From Rhynchopus sp. YZ270_cl-10 (lineage: Eukaryota; Euglenozoa; Diplonemea; Diplonemida; Diplonemidae), in assembly GCA_964035575.1 (NCBI GenBank), contig OZ037869.1, positions 1,302,001 to 1,366,000 of the forward strand: a stretch of DNA of 64,000 bases. The letters run 5' to 3'. Shown piece by piece: positions 45,049-54,928 of the stretch (positions within the stretch are counted from its first letter, which is position 1; each line of letters starts with the position of its first letter). The notes under the pieces were generated by a model that did not search any database, had not been told where the DNA came from, and saw only the letters and a program-made list of their open reading frames with translations. The translations under genes and the position numbers were made by a program.

Positions 45049-45729
45049 GTTTTTTGTTGTTTTTTTTTATTGTCTGTTTTTCCCCCCCACACCCTCCCCG
45101 TTTGCAGAAGGGAAAACGATGTGTTCTTGCGTTTCATGCAATTTCACGGTGCTTTTACTTTCTCACATACCCCTTGTGTTTCAACCACAGTCCTCTATAT
45201 GCTGGATAGTGCACAGATTGTTTGCACTCTGACCTTCATGCTTGCTATTAACAACATACGTGGCGCCAAAGCAAAAAAGAAGGGATGTGTGGTTTATGCT
45301 TGATTGTCGATGTAACAAAACAAGAAAACAAAAACAAAACAAAAAAAAAGGCACAACCGAAAAAGAAGAAAAAAAACTTCCGCAATGAGCGTAGACCCTA
45401 GTAACCCCTAAGCACCCAGCAAGGTGGGTACTTAGGTGATTGTCAACAAACAAGTCAAAAAAAAAAAGAAGAATTTTTGCGTTGTTTTTTGGTATTTTAT
45501 CATTCACGTCGAAGCCAGTCTTCAGTGCTCGTTGTTCTGCATTTTTTTTAAAAATATTACAGTGTTCCTGTAAGAACTCCCTGGTACAGCCACTCCGGTC
45601 TGTACTAAAGTCAGTGTTTAGTTTGCTCATCCACTTGACTTTATCCCGTTTCTAGTCACTGATAAAATTCTAGAAAAGCTACACCGCCACCCCTTCTCGC
45701 ACCAAAGGGTTCGATAACCCACGGCCGTC

Positions 45730-45771
45730 GGTGCCTGCGTCCCAGAGGCGTTTTGTACTCATCAACTTCAT
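45730..45771 (+). repeat. hairpin motif, family B
   Basis: GGTGC/GTACT-type outer stem around CTGCGTCCCAGAGGCGTTTT, tail CATCAACTTCATTTTG. Preceded by GGGTTCGATAACCC. Confidence 0.6.
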
Positions 45772-46635
45772 TTTGTTTTTTGTTGGTTTTGTCATTGTTT
45801 CCTCGCATTTTTGCCCGATTTTTCTGACACTATGTGCACCACGTACATTTCAGCATTCCCTTCCAAAGAAAAGGAGAAAAAAAGGGGGAAAGAAAAACGA
45901 TTTCTTCAACGTTTTCAACAAATGATTCGTTTTTGTGTTTCTCTTTTCTTTCTTCTTTTCTTTTGTGAAATTTGGCGGGGGGTCTTTTCCCTTCAAGGCT
46001 AACGCTGTAATGTGAGTATTCTTTTTACCCTCCCATTCCCTAGCCTTTTTGGTTCTCGGCAGGGGTGCGCATTCTCTTGCATTCCTTTTCTGCACCCGAA
46101 TTTTGCGCTTTTTTTCGTGCTTTTTTTTATATTTTAGAAATTTCTGAAACACCAAGGGGTGGTTTATTGTTCTCTTGCTGTTCTGACAGCAACAAACAAA
46201 TTTTATGGGGTAGAATAGTGGGGTTTGGCGTATGGTATGTGTTTCTTTCTTTTAATTTTTCACTTTCCCCTCCAGATCAGCATTTGACACCGATGCATAC
46301 GGTGCATATGTCACCCAAAAAAATTGTCAGTTCGTTTAGATTCTTTCTTTCCCTCCCATCTTCCTCGCGTTTAGCCGTTTTTGTGTCTCAGATTTTCGCA
46401 AAAAATCTTATCATGATTCATCATTTTTTTTTTTGAAAATTTGTGGTCAGATGTGTAATTCATTGCACTAATTAGTCTGGCATACCCCACAAATCCCCAT
46501 CCATCATAATGAAAAACAGCATTATTCTTGGGAGTACAAAAAACCCCCCCAAAACCCCATTTTTTCCCCCTCCAGAGAGCCTCCACCCCGAGACGCGAAA
46601 GTATTTTTTTTTTCACAAGGCATTCAACCCTATCT

Positions 46636-46838
46636 TAACCGGAGCTTTGATCATCACTGGGGCGATATTGAACACCGTTTTCAGATGTCAGATGAGAAGC
46701 GGGAGTAGGGCATACCAGATGTCAACCACGAAAAAAATGGAAGGGACCTACTCGCTGAGGGTCCACCCAGCTGCACCAGGTCACACATACTAGAGGTACA
46801 CTGTTCACGAGTGGGGTGTTATATTTCAAATCAAATTT
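46636..46838 (+). repeat. ~200-bp repeat ending in a family D hairpin, copy 2
   Basis: Diverged copy of 12729-12895, in the same orientation; ends in GAGGTACACTGTTCACGAG and a TATTTCAAATCAAA tail. Confidence 0.5.
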
Positions 46839-47013
46839 CATTACCTTGACCAAGATGTAGGGGATGTAGGGGGCGACCCAAAGGAGGTTTACGAAATGGA
46901 TAAGAGGGAGCCACAAACCACTTTTACCATTTGACCGTTTTCATAAAAAACCACACCAAATTCGCAGAACAACACATCCCCCAGACACCCATTTTTTTTT
47001 TTTCTAAAGAACA

Positions 47014-47775
47014 ATGAGTTTCAAATCGATTTATTATCGTCGTTCGGCGTATACTAGGAATATGGAGGAAAAGCTGGAAAAGGCGATTGCAGATGACGCT
47101 AAGGCGACGCGAATTGAAGAAACATTGCAAGAAACTGCCGCACGGAGTACAGGACGACATACCACATTGCTGGCCCTGCCTTCCGCTGACTATAGTACTT
47201 TGGACGCCAGCCGCGCGAAGCTATCACTTTCTGCACAAGGAGGCTGCAAGCACACCCTCGCAGACGCAAAACAACGCGACCGAGAACTATCCAGAGGCGT
47301 TGCGAAGGACGCTTCGTGGATTTCTACTAGCATGTGGCAGGAGTTTGGACAGCGACAGTGTTTTAATCGGGCGAAGATCAAGGCATGGACGGATTATAAC
47401 ATTGCGCACAGTGGTGCCAAGGCGGAGCTTGTTGGGCGTGATGTGGTGACATCCTTTTTGCAGCCGAGGGAGCGAACTGCGCGGCAGACCACAGCAGAGG
47501 AGACGGTGGGGCACCTCGTGGACAAGGAGGCGTATCTGCGGGCAGCGCTGTCCCACAGGCGTGCGCAGGAGGCGGGTGTCCTCGAAGACCAGCGAAGAGT
47601 AAACCTTGCGGCCGTCGCCACCTCCCTGGTCGCCGCCTCGGATACACGTGCTGTCACCCTCCGCACACTCCGAGAACTCACCGTCAAAGAAAAATCCACC
47701 CGAGACACACTCCGCCAACAAGAATTAGTAGGTCGAATTGCCGTTTGTGGAGCCTTTCCGGAGGTTTGGAGGTAA
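47014..47775 (+). CDS. unknown helical, basic protein of 253 residues
   Basis: The single-exon frame has coding character throughout (strong C/G third positions in its middle part, no low complexity). It is Ala/Arg/Glu/Thr-rich with long predicted helices: NMEEKLEKAIADDAKATRIEE at the start, RRAQEAGVLEDQRRVN and RELTVKEKSTRDTLRQQE near the end. There is no signal peptide, membrane segment or recognised motif. The pattern, with isolated Trp/Tyr between helices, recalls microtubule- or axoneme-associated proteins such as RIB43A-type fibres, but that is only a resemblance. TTTCTAAAG ends 4 nt before the ATG, the shortest such spacing here. The end at 47775 may be altered if an unseen 3' intron exists. 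Confidence 0.65.
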   Translation: MSFKSIYYRRSAYTRNMEEKLEKAIADDAKATRIEETLQETAARSTGRHTTLLALPSADYSTLDASRAKLSLSAQGGCKHTLADAKQRDRELSRGVAKDASWISTSMWQEFGQRQCFNRAKIKAWTDYNIAHSGAKAELVGRDVVTSFLQPRERTARQTTAEETVGHLVDKEAYLRAALSHRRAQEAGVLEDQRRVNLAAVATSLVAASDTRAVTLRTLRELTVKEKSTRDTLRQQELVGRIAVCGAFPEVWR

Positions 47776-48344
47776 AATTAGGGGCTTTTTTGCTGGTTTT
47801 TTTAGTTTTTTGTTTGCCCATTTTTCTAGAGTTAGGTTTCGGGGAAAGGCGTTTTTTTCTCTCCAGGGCGATTGCCCACTGGAGCATCATAGTGCCTGCG
47901 TCCCAGAGCTGTCACTATCAACGTTACAGTTTTGTTTTTTTGTTTCAGCCCAAGACAATCCAGATTTTTTTTGTCAGTTTTCCCCGCGGATTTCAGTTCT
48001 GGCGGAGGTGATTTGTTTTGAGAATCAATGCCTGTGTCCGCCGATCAACGGTGAGGCATTTGCACTTTTCTGCTTGTCTTTATTCATTTTTTGTGTACAT
48101 TTCTGCAATGTTCGAACTTTTGCTGTATTTGCTCTTCGCTTTTTTTTTACAAAAAAAATGTCACAACAGCAAAAAGCCAGACACCTTTTTTGACCTTTAT
48201 GAAAGTGGAGCGTTTGCACATGCAACTCCACGTCAATTTATGAAAGAAACCACCCAACAGACTTTGTATCCCTTCGTACACCCCATCCTCATCCTCGTCC
48301 TCAACTTCACGCACTCCTCACAACAGGTTTTTTTATTGAAGAAT
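47776..48344. other. spacer with two family B hairpins
   Basis: T-rich, no gene. Hairpins at 47891-47932 (AGTG/CACT stem, CCAGAG loop, then a tract ending GTTTCAG) and 48026-48070 (AATGC/GCATT). CTCACAACAG ends at 48326, 18 nt before the PARP gene ATG. Confidence 0.55.
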
Positions 48345-51300
48345 ATGGACCTCTCGAGCGTGGTCATGGCGAAGCTGGGCTCGACGTCGACACGGGGCAG
48401 CCACACGACGGAGGGCGAGGCGTCGTCGTGCGAGGCAGCGTCGACGGCTGCGTCTGCAGAGGCCACTGCGGCACCGGCAATGCGCCCCGTGCAGGTGTCG
48501 CTGTGCGTGCAGCGTGCACACGAGACGGCGTCGCTTGGGATGGTGCTGGGCGACGGCTGCGTGGTGCGCAAGGTTGTGAAGGGGTCGCCTGCCTCTGTGG
48601 CCGGGGTCATCGCTGGGATGCGCATCACACACGTGAACGGGACGGCAGTCGCATCCCCGGCGGACGCAAAGCGTGCGGGCAGTGCCCTGCTCGACCTGCA
48701 CCTCACGGGCATTGTTGACAGCAGCACCCGCCAGCGTGGCCGTGTGGTGTCGTGGAACGCACGTGGCTACGGGATGGTTGCCCCAGACGCACCGATCGTG
48801 CTGCCCGCAGGACAGGTCTACGCCTCGGATGACCCTGCGCTCTACGTCGGGAAGCTGTTCTGCCACATCTCGCAGTGTGCGCACGCCCTCGAGGTCAACG
48901 CCTCGGTGGAGTTCAACGTGGAGATCGCCCCCGAAGGTCTGCGGGCAGTGGGGGTGCGTCTCTGCAGCACTGTGCCGTCCGGGGTTAATGTGAAGCGCGC
49001 AGGGCTGACCAGGACGGTGGAATCGATCGAGTGGTGGAACGTGAACAACCTGCACCAGGTCGGGAAGGTGGTGGTGACTGGGGACCGGACTGCACGCACG
49101 CTGCAGTACAGCAGGAATGGGGTGGCACGTCCGGCGGTACGTCAGATGGTGTTCGACGGGGCGAACGCGGTGCACATGCCGGAGATCGAGAAGACGTTGC
49201 GGGTGCCGTATGGGCCGGACAGGGTGCGTCTCGTGGCGGCGCTGCGGGAGCTGGCAGACCGGTGCTTTGTGCAGCACAACTTCCCCTCGCGGGCAGCAGC
49301 AGCCTCACTCACCGAGGAGGACAACGAGGCGGAGCAGCGTGGTGGGCGCGGGAGCGGTGCAATGGTGGCACGCACCACGACGCGCCTCTGGATCGGGTGG
49401 CTCACACCGACGCTGGCCTCGCGCCCGGCACAGCTGCGGCGTGCAGTGGAGGAGCTGCTGGAGGGACACAAGGTCGAGTCTGTGCGGGAGTGCCCTGTGC
49501 AGGACAAGCTGGCTGTCATTGTGACGCTTGCCGGGAACCGCGGGGTGACGCTGATGCAGGTGTGCGAGCTGAACATGCGGGAGCACGCTGGCGGGGTGCG
49601 GGTGACCATTGACGATGCGGGGAGCCGCAGCACCAGGACTGTCACGCAGACGAGCAGCACCACCACTGCCGCAAAGGCTGGCGCAGACATGGGCCGTGTT
49701 GAGCTTGCGATGACAGTCACCCTGCCACGCGACCTCACGTGCGTGTCTGCCTCTTCAGTATCAGCATCAGCAGCACCACAGAAGAAGATGAAGATGCTGC
49801 ACACACGCAGCATGGGTGTGCGCCTGGACAGCACCTGCCGCATTGCCGAGGTGACACCAGGGTCTGCCGCCTCTGTGGCAGGCATGTGCCCCTCGATGCA
49901 GGTGGAGCAGGTCGCAGGGCAGGCTGTGTCGACGCCAGCGGACGTTGAGGCTGTGCTTGCTGCACACCACGGCAAGGACAAAGACAAGGGCAAGGCAGTG
50001 GGCGTTGCTGTGGTGGCCTCGATGGACAGCAGCGGCTTCGTGGGTGGCCGTGTGGAGTCGTGGTCGGACCGTGGGGGTGTGCTGGTGCCCGATGTGCCGG
50101 TCTTCGTGCCTGCAGGCGTGCTGCCGGCGTCGCCGTCGTCTGCGGTGTACATTGGGGATGTGCTGTGTGCGCCTGCAGCGCTGCCTGCAGGTGTGCGCAG
50201 CCTTGCTCCAGGCCAGGCTGTGGCGTTCAGGGTGCACTACCAGGGCGGGCGGATGCGTGCGCTCGCCGTGCGTGCTGCTAAGGAGGGCGCGCGTCTGCAG
50301 GAGGTGGCAGAGGCCGCACAGCGCAACGTGCGCGCCGGCTCGGACATGGCACGTGTCGTGAACCACGCCCCGAAGATCTGCATGATGCACCTTGGGGGGA
50401 AGTGCAGGAAGTTGGATGCTAAGGTCAAGACAAACCAGACTGCAGCCGCACACACACAGGGGGGTATGTTGCCGAGGTGTTCGGGTGGGGTGCACGTGGA
50501 CCTCCCTGGAACGTCTTCTCCGTCTCCGTCCTCGTCCCCCTCCGTTTGTGCAAAAGCGTCTTCTTCTGAGGCCGATGAGAAGACGGAGTCAGAGGCCGAG
50601 TCCCTGAGAAAGGTGCTGACACGTGTGAGCCCTGCAAAGCTGCAGCTGCTGCAGCAGCAGGTGGCGGAGGCGGCGAAGGGATCCCACAGCTGGTGCGGCG
50701 GGCAGGCAATGCAGGTGCAGGAGGCGTGGCAGCTGAAGAACGAGGCGCTCGAGTTCCGCTTCCGTGCGACGGAGTACAACATGCGGCAGGCGACGGGGCG
50801 TGCGCCAGACATGATTGAGGGCTTCCACGGGACTGCGGAGGCGAATGTGCTGAGCATCGCACTGCACGGCTTTGACCCCTTGCGGCGGGCGGGACAGGTC
50901 TTCGGGGCCGGCGAGTACTTTGCGAAGAACCCGAACGTGTCGGTCGGGTACTGCCACGGCGGGGCGTACATGTTCCTGTGCGGGCTGATTCTCGGGGCGG
51001 CGGACGTGGACCACACGTGGGTGCAGGACATGGGGTACTACGTGATGAAGCAGCAGGGCGGGAACATCCAGTGCCTGCCGCGCTACCTGATCCGCTTTGC
51101 ACCTGAGGCGTGCCCCGAGGCGCGGCTTGGGAAGGCACTTGCACAGTTTGGCGGTGAGGCGGACGATGCGGAGGCGACGCTGCGCAAGATGGGTGAGGAC
51201 CAGCGCGGTGGTGTGGAGGCGTGCAAGGGGCGTGTCGACGCAACGATGATGGCGGCGCACACCCGCTGCCTGTGGATGGGGTGGCTGGACCCGGAGCTGG

Positions 51301-52385
51301 GACGCGACGACGCTGCAGTGGAGGCGAGTGTGCGCACGTTTCTTGCCGGACACAAGGTGGTGATGGTGAAGCCGGAGCGCAACGGGGCGCGTGTTGGTGC
51401 GTTTGTCGAGCTTGCGGCGGCGGTGGGGCAGGCGCAGCTGGCGGAGCTGAACACACGTCCGTACGGCGCACGTGGGCTGCGCATCTCTGTCGACGACGCA
51501 CAGCCGGGGAACGCGTTCCTGGCACAGCGCAGGTGCCCGAAGCTGTGTGGGCCGGGGAAGTACTGCCGCGGGTGGAACCTGAACGGCCACCACGACTGGA
51601 CGGAGACGTGCTCGTTCCGGCACTCGCCCGACATGTTTGTGACGCACGGGGCGCAGCTGCAGTACGAGACACTGCGACGAGGGACGGCGAAGTACGACGA
51701 GCTTGCGGAGGAGGTGGCACGCAAGGGGCTTGGCGTGGTGACAGGTGTGCGGCGTGTGATCAACACAAAGCAGGAGCAGGCGTACGAGTCGCGGCGGTCG
51801 TTCCAGCAGGCGAAGAACGGGTACGTGGCGGAGAAGGAGCTGTGGCACGGGACAGCGTGCTCTGTGCTCGACACGCTTCTTGAGGGCGGCCTGCAGTGCC
51901 CGTCCGACACACTTGCGAGTGACGCGTGTCCACGCTCCGGGAAGAAGGGGCTGTCGACAACGCTGTGCGGGACGGCGTGCACACACTGCACAGAGAAGCA
52001 CAGCTGGGGGATGTGCCACATGTTTGGGCTTGGGATCTACCTTGCTGACGACGCGGCCAAGTCGCACCGCTACGTCCGTCCGCAGGGGCGGCAGCACTCG
52101 CTGGTGCGGTGCCGGGTGAACCTCGGGAGCCCGTACATGATTGAGGGGAACCTGCAGGAGCAGCACGGCCTGCACAACGTTGTGCGCTGTGTCGACCCTA
52201 GTGCGCACGTCGACGCCTCGCCGCACGAGTGGGACGCCCTGCGTGGCCACGACTCCTACTACGTCAAGGGGCTGGGCCGCAAGGCAAAGCACGGCTACGG
52301 GGTCATCAACAACGAGTTTGTGGTCTTCCACCCAGCCCAGGTTCTCCCGAGTCAGCACTACGTGCGTTGGAGACAGGTCCGGTGA
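48345..52385 (+). CDS. dual-PARP protein with PDZ-like, cold-shock-like and CCCH modules
   Basis: This single-exon gene encodes 1346 residues that look like an internally duplicated module. The first half has a PDZ-like segment (about 63-120: LGMVLGDG, GSPASVAGVIAGM), a cold-shock-like barrel (131-206: GRVVSWNARGYGMVAPD, LFCHISQC) and an RRM-like segment (346-425: RLWIGWL). Then come a second PDZ-like (485-555), a second cold-shock-like (567-645) and PARP domain 1 (about 750-915: His828 in FHGT, Tyr858 in GEYFA). A second RRM-like (972-1052: CLWMGWL), a CCCH-like finger (1064-1093) and PARP domain 2 (about 1105-1340: His1168 in WHGT, Tyr1232 in GIYLA, Glu1324 in NNEFVVF) follow. Domain 2 keeps the H-Y-E triad of polymerases; domain 1 has Gly/Tyr where Glu is expected, as in mono-ADP-ribosylating or inactive members. 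CCCH plus PARP recalls PARP12/13. The PDZ, cold-shock and RRM calls are by pattern only. The last residues may come from an inserted LINE. Confidence 0.85.
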   Translation: MDLSSVVMAKLGSTSTRGSHTTEGEASSCEAASTAASAEATAAPAMRPVQVSLCVQRAHETASLGMVLGDGCVVRKVVKGSPASVAGVIAGMRITHVNGTAVASPADAKRAGSALLDLHLTGIVDSSTRQRGRVVSWNARGYGMVAPDAPIVLPAGQVYASDDPALYVGKLFCHISQCAHALEVNASVEFNVEIAPEGLRAVGVRLCSTVPSGVNVKRAGLTRTVESIEWWNVNNLHQVGKVVVTGDRTARTLQYSRNGVARPAVRQMVFDGANAVHMPEIEKTLRVPYGPDRVRLVAALRELADRCFVQHNFPSRAAAASLTEEDNEAEQRGGRGSGAMVARTTTRLWIGWLTPTLASRPAQLRRAVEELLEGHKVESVRECPVQDKLAVIVTLAGNRGVTLMQVCELNMREHAGGVRVTIDDAGSRSTRTVTQTSSTTTAAKAGADMGRVELAMTVTLPRDLTCVSASSVSASAAPQKKMKMLHTRSMGVRLDSTCRIAEVTPGSAASVAGMCPSMQVEQVAGQAVSTPADVEAVLAAHHGKDKDKGKAVGVAVVASMDSSGFVGGRVESWSDRGGVLVPDVPVFVPAGVLPASPSSAVYIGDVLCAPAALPAGVRSLAPGQAVAFRVHYQGGRMRALAVRAAKEGARLQEVAEAAQRNVRAGSDMARVVNHAPKICMMHLGGKCRKLDAKVKTNQTAAAHTQGGMLPRCSGGVHVDLPGTSSPSPSSSPSVCAKASSSEADEKTESEAESLRKVLTRVSPAKLQLLQQQVAEAAKGSHSWCGGQAMQVQEAWQLKNEALEFRFRATEYNMRQATGRAPDMIEGFHGTAEANVLSIALHGFDPLRRAGQVFGAGEYFAKNPNVSVGYCHGGAYMFLCGLILGAADVDHTWVQDMGYYVMKQQGGNIQCLPRYLIRFAPEACPEARLGKALAQFGGEADDAEATLRKMGEDQRGGVEACKGRVDATMMAAHTRCLWMGWLDPELGRDDAAVEASVRTFLAGHKVVMVKPERNGARVGAFVELAAAVGQAQLAELNTRPYGARGLRISVDDAQPGNAFLAQRRCPKLCGPGKYCRGWNLNGHHDWTETCSFRHSPDMFVTHGAQLQYETLRRGTAKYDELAEEVARKGLGVVTGVRRVINTKQEQAYESRRSFQQAKNGYVAEKELWHGTACSVLDTLLEGGLQCPSDTLASDACPRSGKKGLSTTLCGTACTHCTEKHSWGMCHMFGLGIYLADDAAKSHRYVRPQGRQHSLVRCRVNLGSPYMIEGNLQEQHGLHNVVRCVDPSAHVDASPHEWDALRGHDSYYVKGLGRKAKHGYGVINNEFVVFHPAQVLPSQHYVRWRQVR

Positions 52386-53280
52386 AGGCTACGGGACTTC
52401 TCTGCGACGTGTGGTCGGCACTACACCGGGCTACAACCAAGGTGCGGGTGATCATGCAGTACATCCCGTCACATGTGGGGGTGAGTGGAAATGAGGAAGC
52501 GGACCACGAAGCCAAGTTAGGTACGGCCACGTACCAAGCAGAACGGGCATCACAAAAAGGCCGCCTACAAGAGGAACCACTCACGCTCCTCGCGTGCAAA
52601 GCGGCGATACGCGCAGTCTGCTCCAGCTACACACCCCAACCGGCGAGCGAACTCTACAGCACGATCACGGCGGACACCCCGAAGGGAGTGGCGCGACCCA
52701 AGCTGAGCACACCGGAGCTCACGCGGCGGGGAGCAGTGCAGATGAGACTGCTGCGGACAGAGCGCCACCCTGCGCTGTTCGACTACATGGGCAGCAACGA
52801 CGTGGCACGCTGCAACAACTGCACGGCAAAAGCAAAGGCGACACTGAAACATATGTTCAAAGTGTGTTCAGCCACCAAGGCACTAAGGACAGACCTACTG
52901 CCAAACAAGTCGCTCAAGTTCTTACTGCTAGAGCAACCCCAGTTGTGCCTGAAGTACATCAGCGCGGCAAAACTGACAGAGGCCAGCCTGCCTGAACTCG
53001 TGCGGAGCAACACCTGCTGAGGAGACGCCGGCCAAAACTTGAAACAATAAAGAAAAGAGAAAAAAAAACCACGAACAAAAAGCAAGCCCAGGACGTACCT
53101 GCGGCACCACGACCAGCGCAACTGACGGTTGCGAAGACAAAACATGTGCGGAACGCCGTCTTCTACGAAGACGTGTGTTACACTTTCAAACATACTTTTT
53201 ACTTTTCAAAAAAAAACAATAAAAAAACAAAAAAAAATCAAAAAAAAAAAAAACAAAAAAAAAAAAAACAAAAAAAAACA
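52352..53280 (+). mobile_element. 5'-truncated LINE (RNase H and zinc-knuckle end) fused to the PARP gene
   Basis: In the frame ending with TGA at 53018-53020 the translation runs SALRALETGP, then IPSHVGVSGNEEAD, the end of a retrotransposon-type RNase H domain, and a C-x2-C-x9-H-x4-C knuckle (CNNC...H...C) near 52811-52870, typical of the 3' end of LINE ORF2. The reverse transcriptase and all 5' parts are absent. An untranslated tail with A-rich tracts (about 53040-53280) follows. The left boundary is about 52350, inside the PARP reading frame, so the insertion supplies that gene's stop codon and 3' end. The clade is uncertain; the RNase H-bearing Ingi/I/Jockey-like groups fit best. Confidence 0.8.
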
Positions 53281-53299
53281 AATCATTGCTTTTCCTTTT

Positions 53300-53349
53300 A
53301 ATTTATAAAGTGCCCAGGCCCCGGGGGGCTTGGGTGCACTTTATAAATT
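53300..53349. repeat. foldback with perfect 14-bp arms
   Basis: AATTTATAAAGTGC (53300-53313) pairs with GCACTTTATAAATT (53336-53349); the loop side CCAGGCC/GGCTTGG pairs imperfectly. Confidence 0.7.
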
Positions 53350-53502
53350 TTTTTTTTTATCATATTTTCTTTTTCCTTTTGACTCCGTGGTTAACCTCGT
53401 GTGAGGTTGCGCGGAGTTCGCAGTCAGGCCAGGGAGCCACGTAACAAGGCTCGACTGCCACATAGTGGGGGGAGATCTGTGCAGCCTGTATGTTCCCCCC
53501 GA

Positions 53503-53683
53503 TTTTCGTGGTAAATGGGGAGGCGCTTCCGTTTAACGGCAACCCACAAGAGTAGAACAACAACCAAACTTTTGAGAAACAGACGCCAATGAGACCTAGA
53601 GTCTCTCTTCTTACTTGTGTGCTACAGACAAACATGACAACGCTAACCACGACTGCCACGGCAGAGCGGGGTCCCAAACGGTT
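53503..53683 (-). repeat. dispersed ~185-bp repeat, copy 2
   Basis: Reverse-complement match to 3667-3852. The best-conserved stretch is the TTCTACTCTTGTGGGTTGCC-GTTAAACGGAAGCGC block. No frame shared by both copies. Confidence 0.6.
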
Positions 53684-53937
53684 CACTGGGGGGGATCCAC
53701 ATAGATACAGAAAACAAAAAATACGAAAGCAAGGAAGAAAACCAGTAAAAAAAAAAAAAAAAAAAAAAGGGTTACGAAACGACCATTTGAAAAGTGGGGC
53801 TTTGCGCGCAGGTGGCAACAGCAACAACAGGCGACACTATCCCAGCGATGTTATCGGATTTATTATGAAAAATGCAAAAACAAAACAAATAGAGAAGAAG
53901 CTGTGCGTTGGTGTTTTTCCTGCTTTTATTTGATTGT

Positions 53938-53980
53938 CGATGCCTGCGTCCGCAGAGACGTTTGCACTTCCTTTCAACAT
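53938..53980 (+). repeat. hairpin motif, family B
   Basis: GATGCCTGCGTCC, CAGAGACG, TTTGCAC, then TTTCAAC. CGTC pairs with GACG inside, where the 45730 copy uses a G-U-containing CGTC/GGCG. Confidence 0.5.
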
Positions 53981-54928
53981 ACCTTTGATTCTCCAGGGTC
54001 CTTCTCAAAGGATTCTGTTTGGTTTGAATTTAGTTTGAGTTTGGTTTGCCTTTTTTTTTCTTCCTTTTTTGCTTTTGATACGTTGATCTTAATTAAGCAT
54101 AATATTATTTATGCTTTCCCTTACCTTCCATATTTTTCGTTCTTCTTTTGTGTTGTGTAGGATTGAGTGCGTGGCTGTTGCTGTGGTGATGTGGGCAGTC
54201 TTTTTGGCATATTCGTCTCCCCCCCTCATTTTTCTTCCCCTTCCCTGTGCACCACGTGTACCAGGTCTAACCCTCTTTTTTCCCACCTGCCGCCAGCTCT
54301 CCTCATCAGGCAATATCGTTTGTCTTTTGAGGGGTGCTGTTGCTGCTGCAGAGTGAAGTACATAATATCCTTCCAAAGGGGAGGGAGAGCGAACTTGCAC
54401 ATGCAGAGAGAATAGAAAGCCCACCTTTTTTGTACGTACCACACAGCGAATACCACAGTCTTTGTTTGCACAGTTTTCTGCAGCGAAAGCGCACACAATC
54501 CCAACCTACAAACAACAACACAGTGAGTTGAATTTGAGGAATATGTCGACAAAACTACGTTACAACGAGAAGAAAAAGAAAAGAAAGTAACCCCCCACCT
54601 CTTCTGTACCACCAGGCTGGCCCTTCCCTCCCTCCACCCCCCCATCACCGATGTTTCACTGTACTGCACAGTACACTTATTCAAATATCTCCGCACTCCT
54701 ATTTCTGCAGAATCCTCGCTACAGTTTCTCCCTTTTGTGTACTTTCAATTCTGTGAACTGAAAAGTATATGAATCTAATTTTTAAAAGCACACTTCGATT
54801 CCTCTCACAACGCTTTTCGTTTATATTGTACTTCATTTCACGCTTCACACACCTCCTTTAGACTCCCTCCCCTCCCCTCTTCCCCTTCCCCTTCCCCTCT
54901 CCCCCTATCTTGTACTACCACCTGCATT

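Larger units (their letters stand above)
44697..47013. other. AT-rich spacer with hairpins and repeats
   Basis: No convincing gene. It contains family A hairpins (44754, 45015), a family B hairpin (45730), a foldback near 45412-45437, repeat copies at 45590-45712 and 46636-46838, and long A/T tracts. TTTCTAAAG ends 4 nt before the next ATG. Confidence 0.6.
53281..54928. other. spacer with repeats
   Basis: No convincing gene. It holds the foldback at 53300-53349, repeat copy 2 at 53503-53683 and a family B hairpin at 53938-53980 (CGTC/GACG inner pairing, then a tract ending in CTCCAG). 54100-54928 is pyrimidine-rich leader-like sequence. Confidence 0.55.

Noticed and set aside
45700-45730. 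GGGTTCGATAACCC read as a tRNA B box
   Set aside because: It is a self-complementary mini-hairpin repeated before family B motifs; no A box or acceptor stem is found at a proper distance.
48018-48344. N-terminal extension of the PARP frame
   Set aside because: This stretch is AT-rich, overlaps a family B hairpin and encodes low-complexity Phe/Leu; the coding signal starts at 48345 after an acceptor-like AG.
50589-52358. Long minus-strand frames over the PARP gene (also 50425-51720 and 48333-49277)
   Set aside because: Shadows of a strongly C/G-ending + strand gene; compositions are Arg/His/Pro/Cys-rich and without domains.
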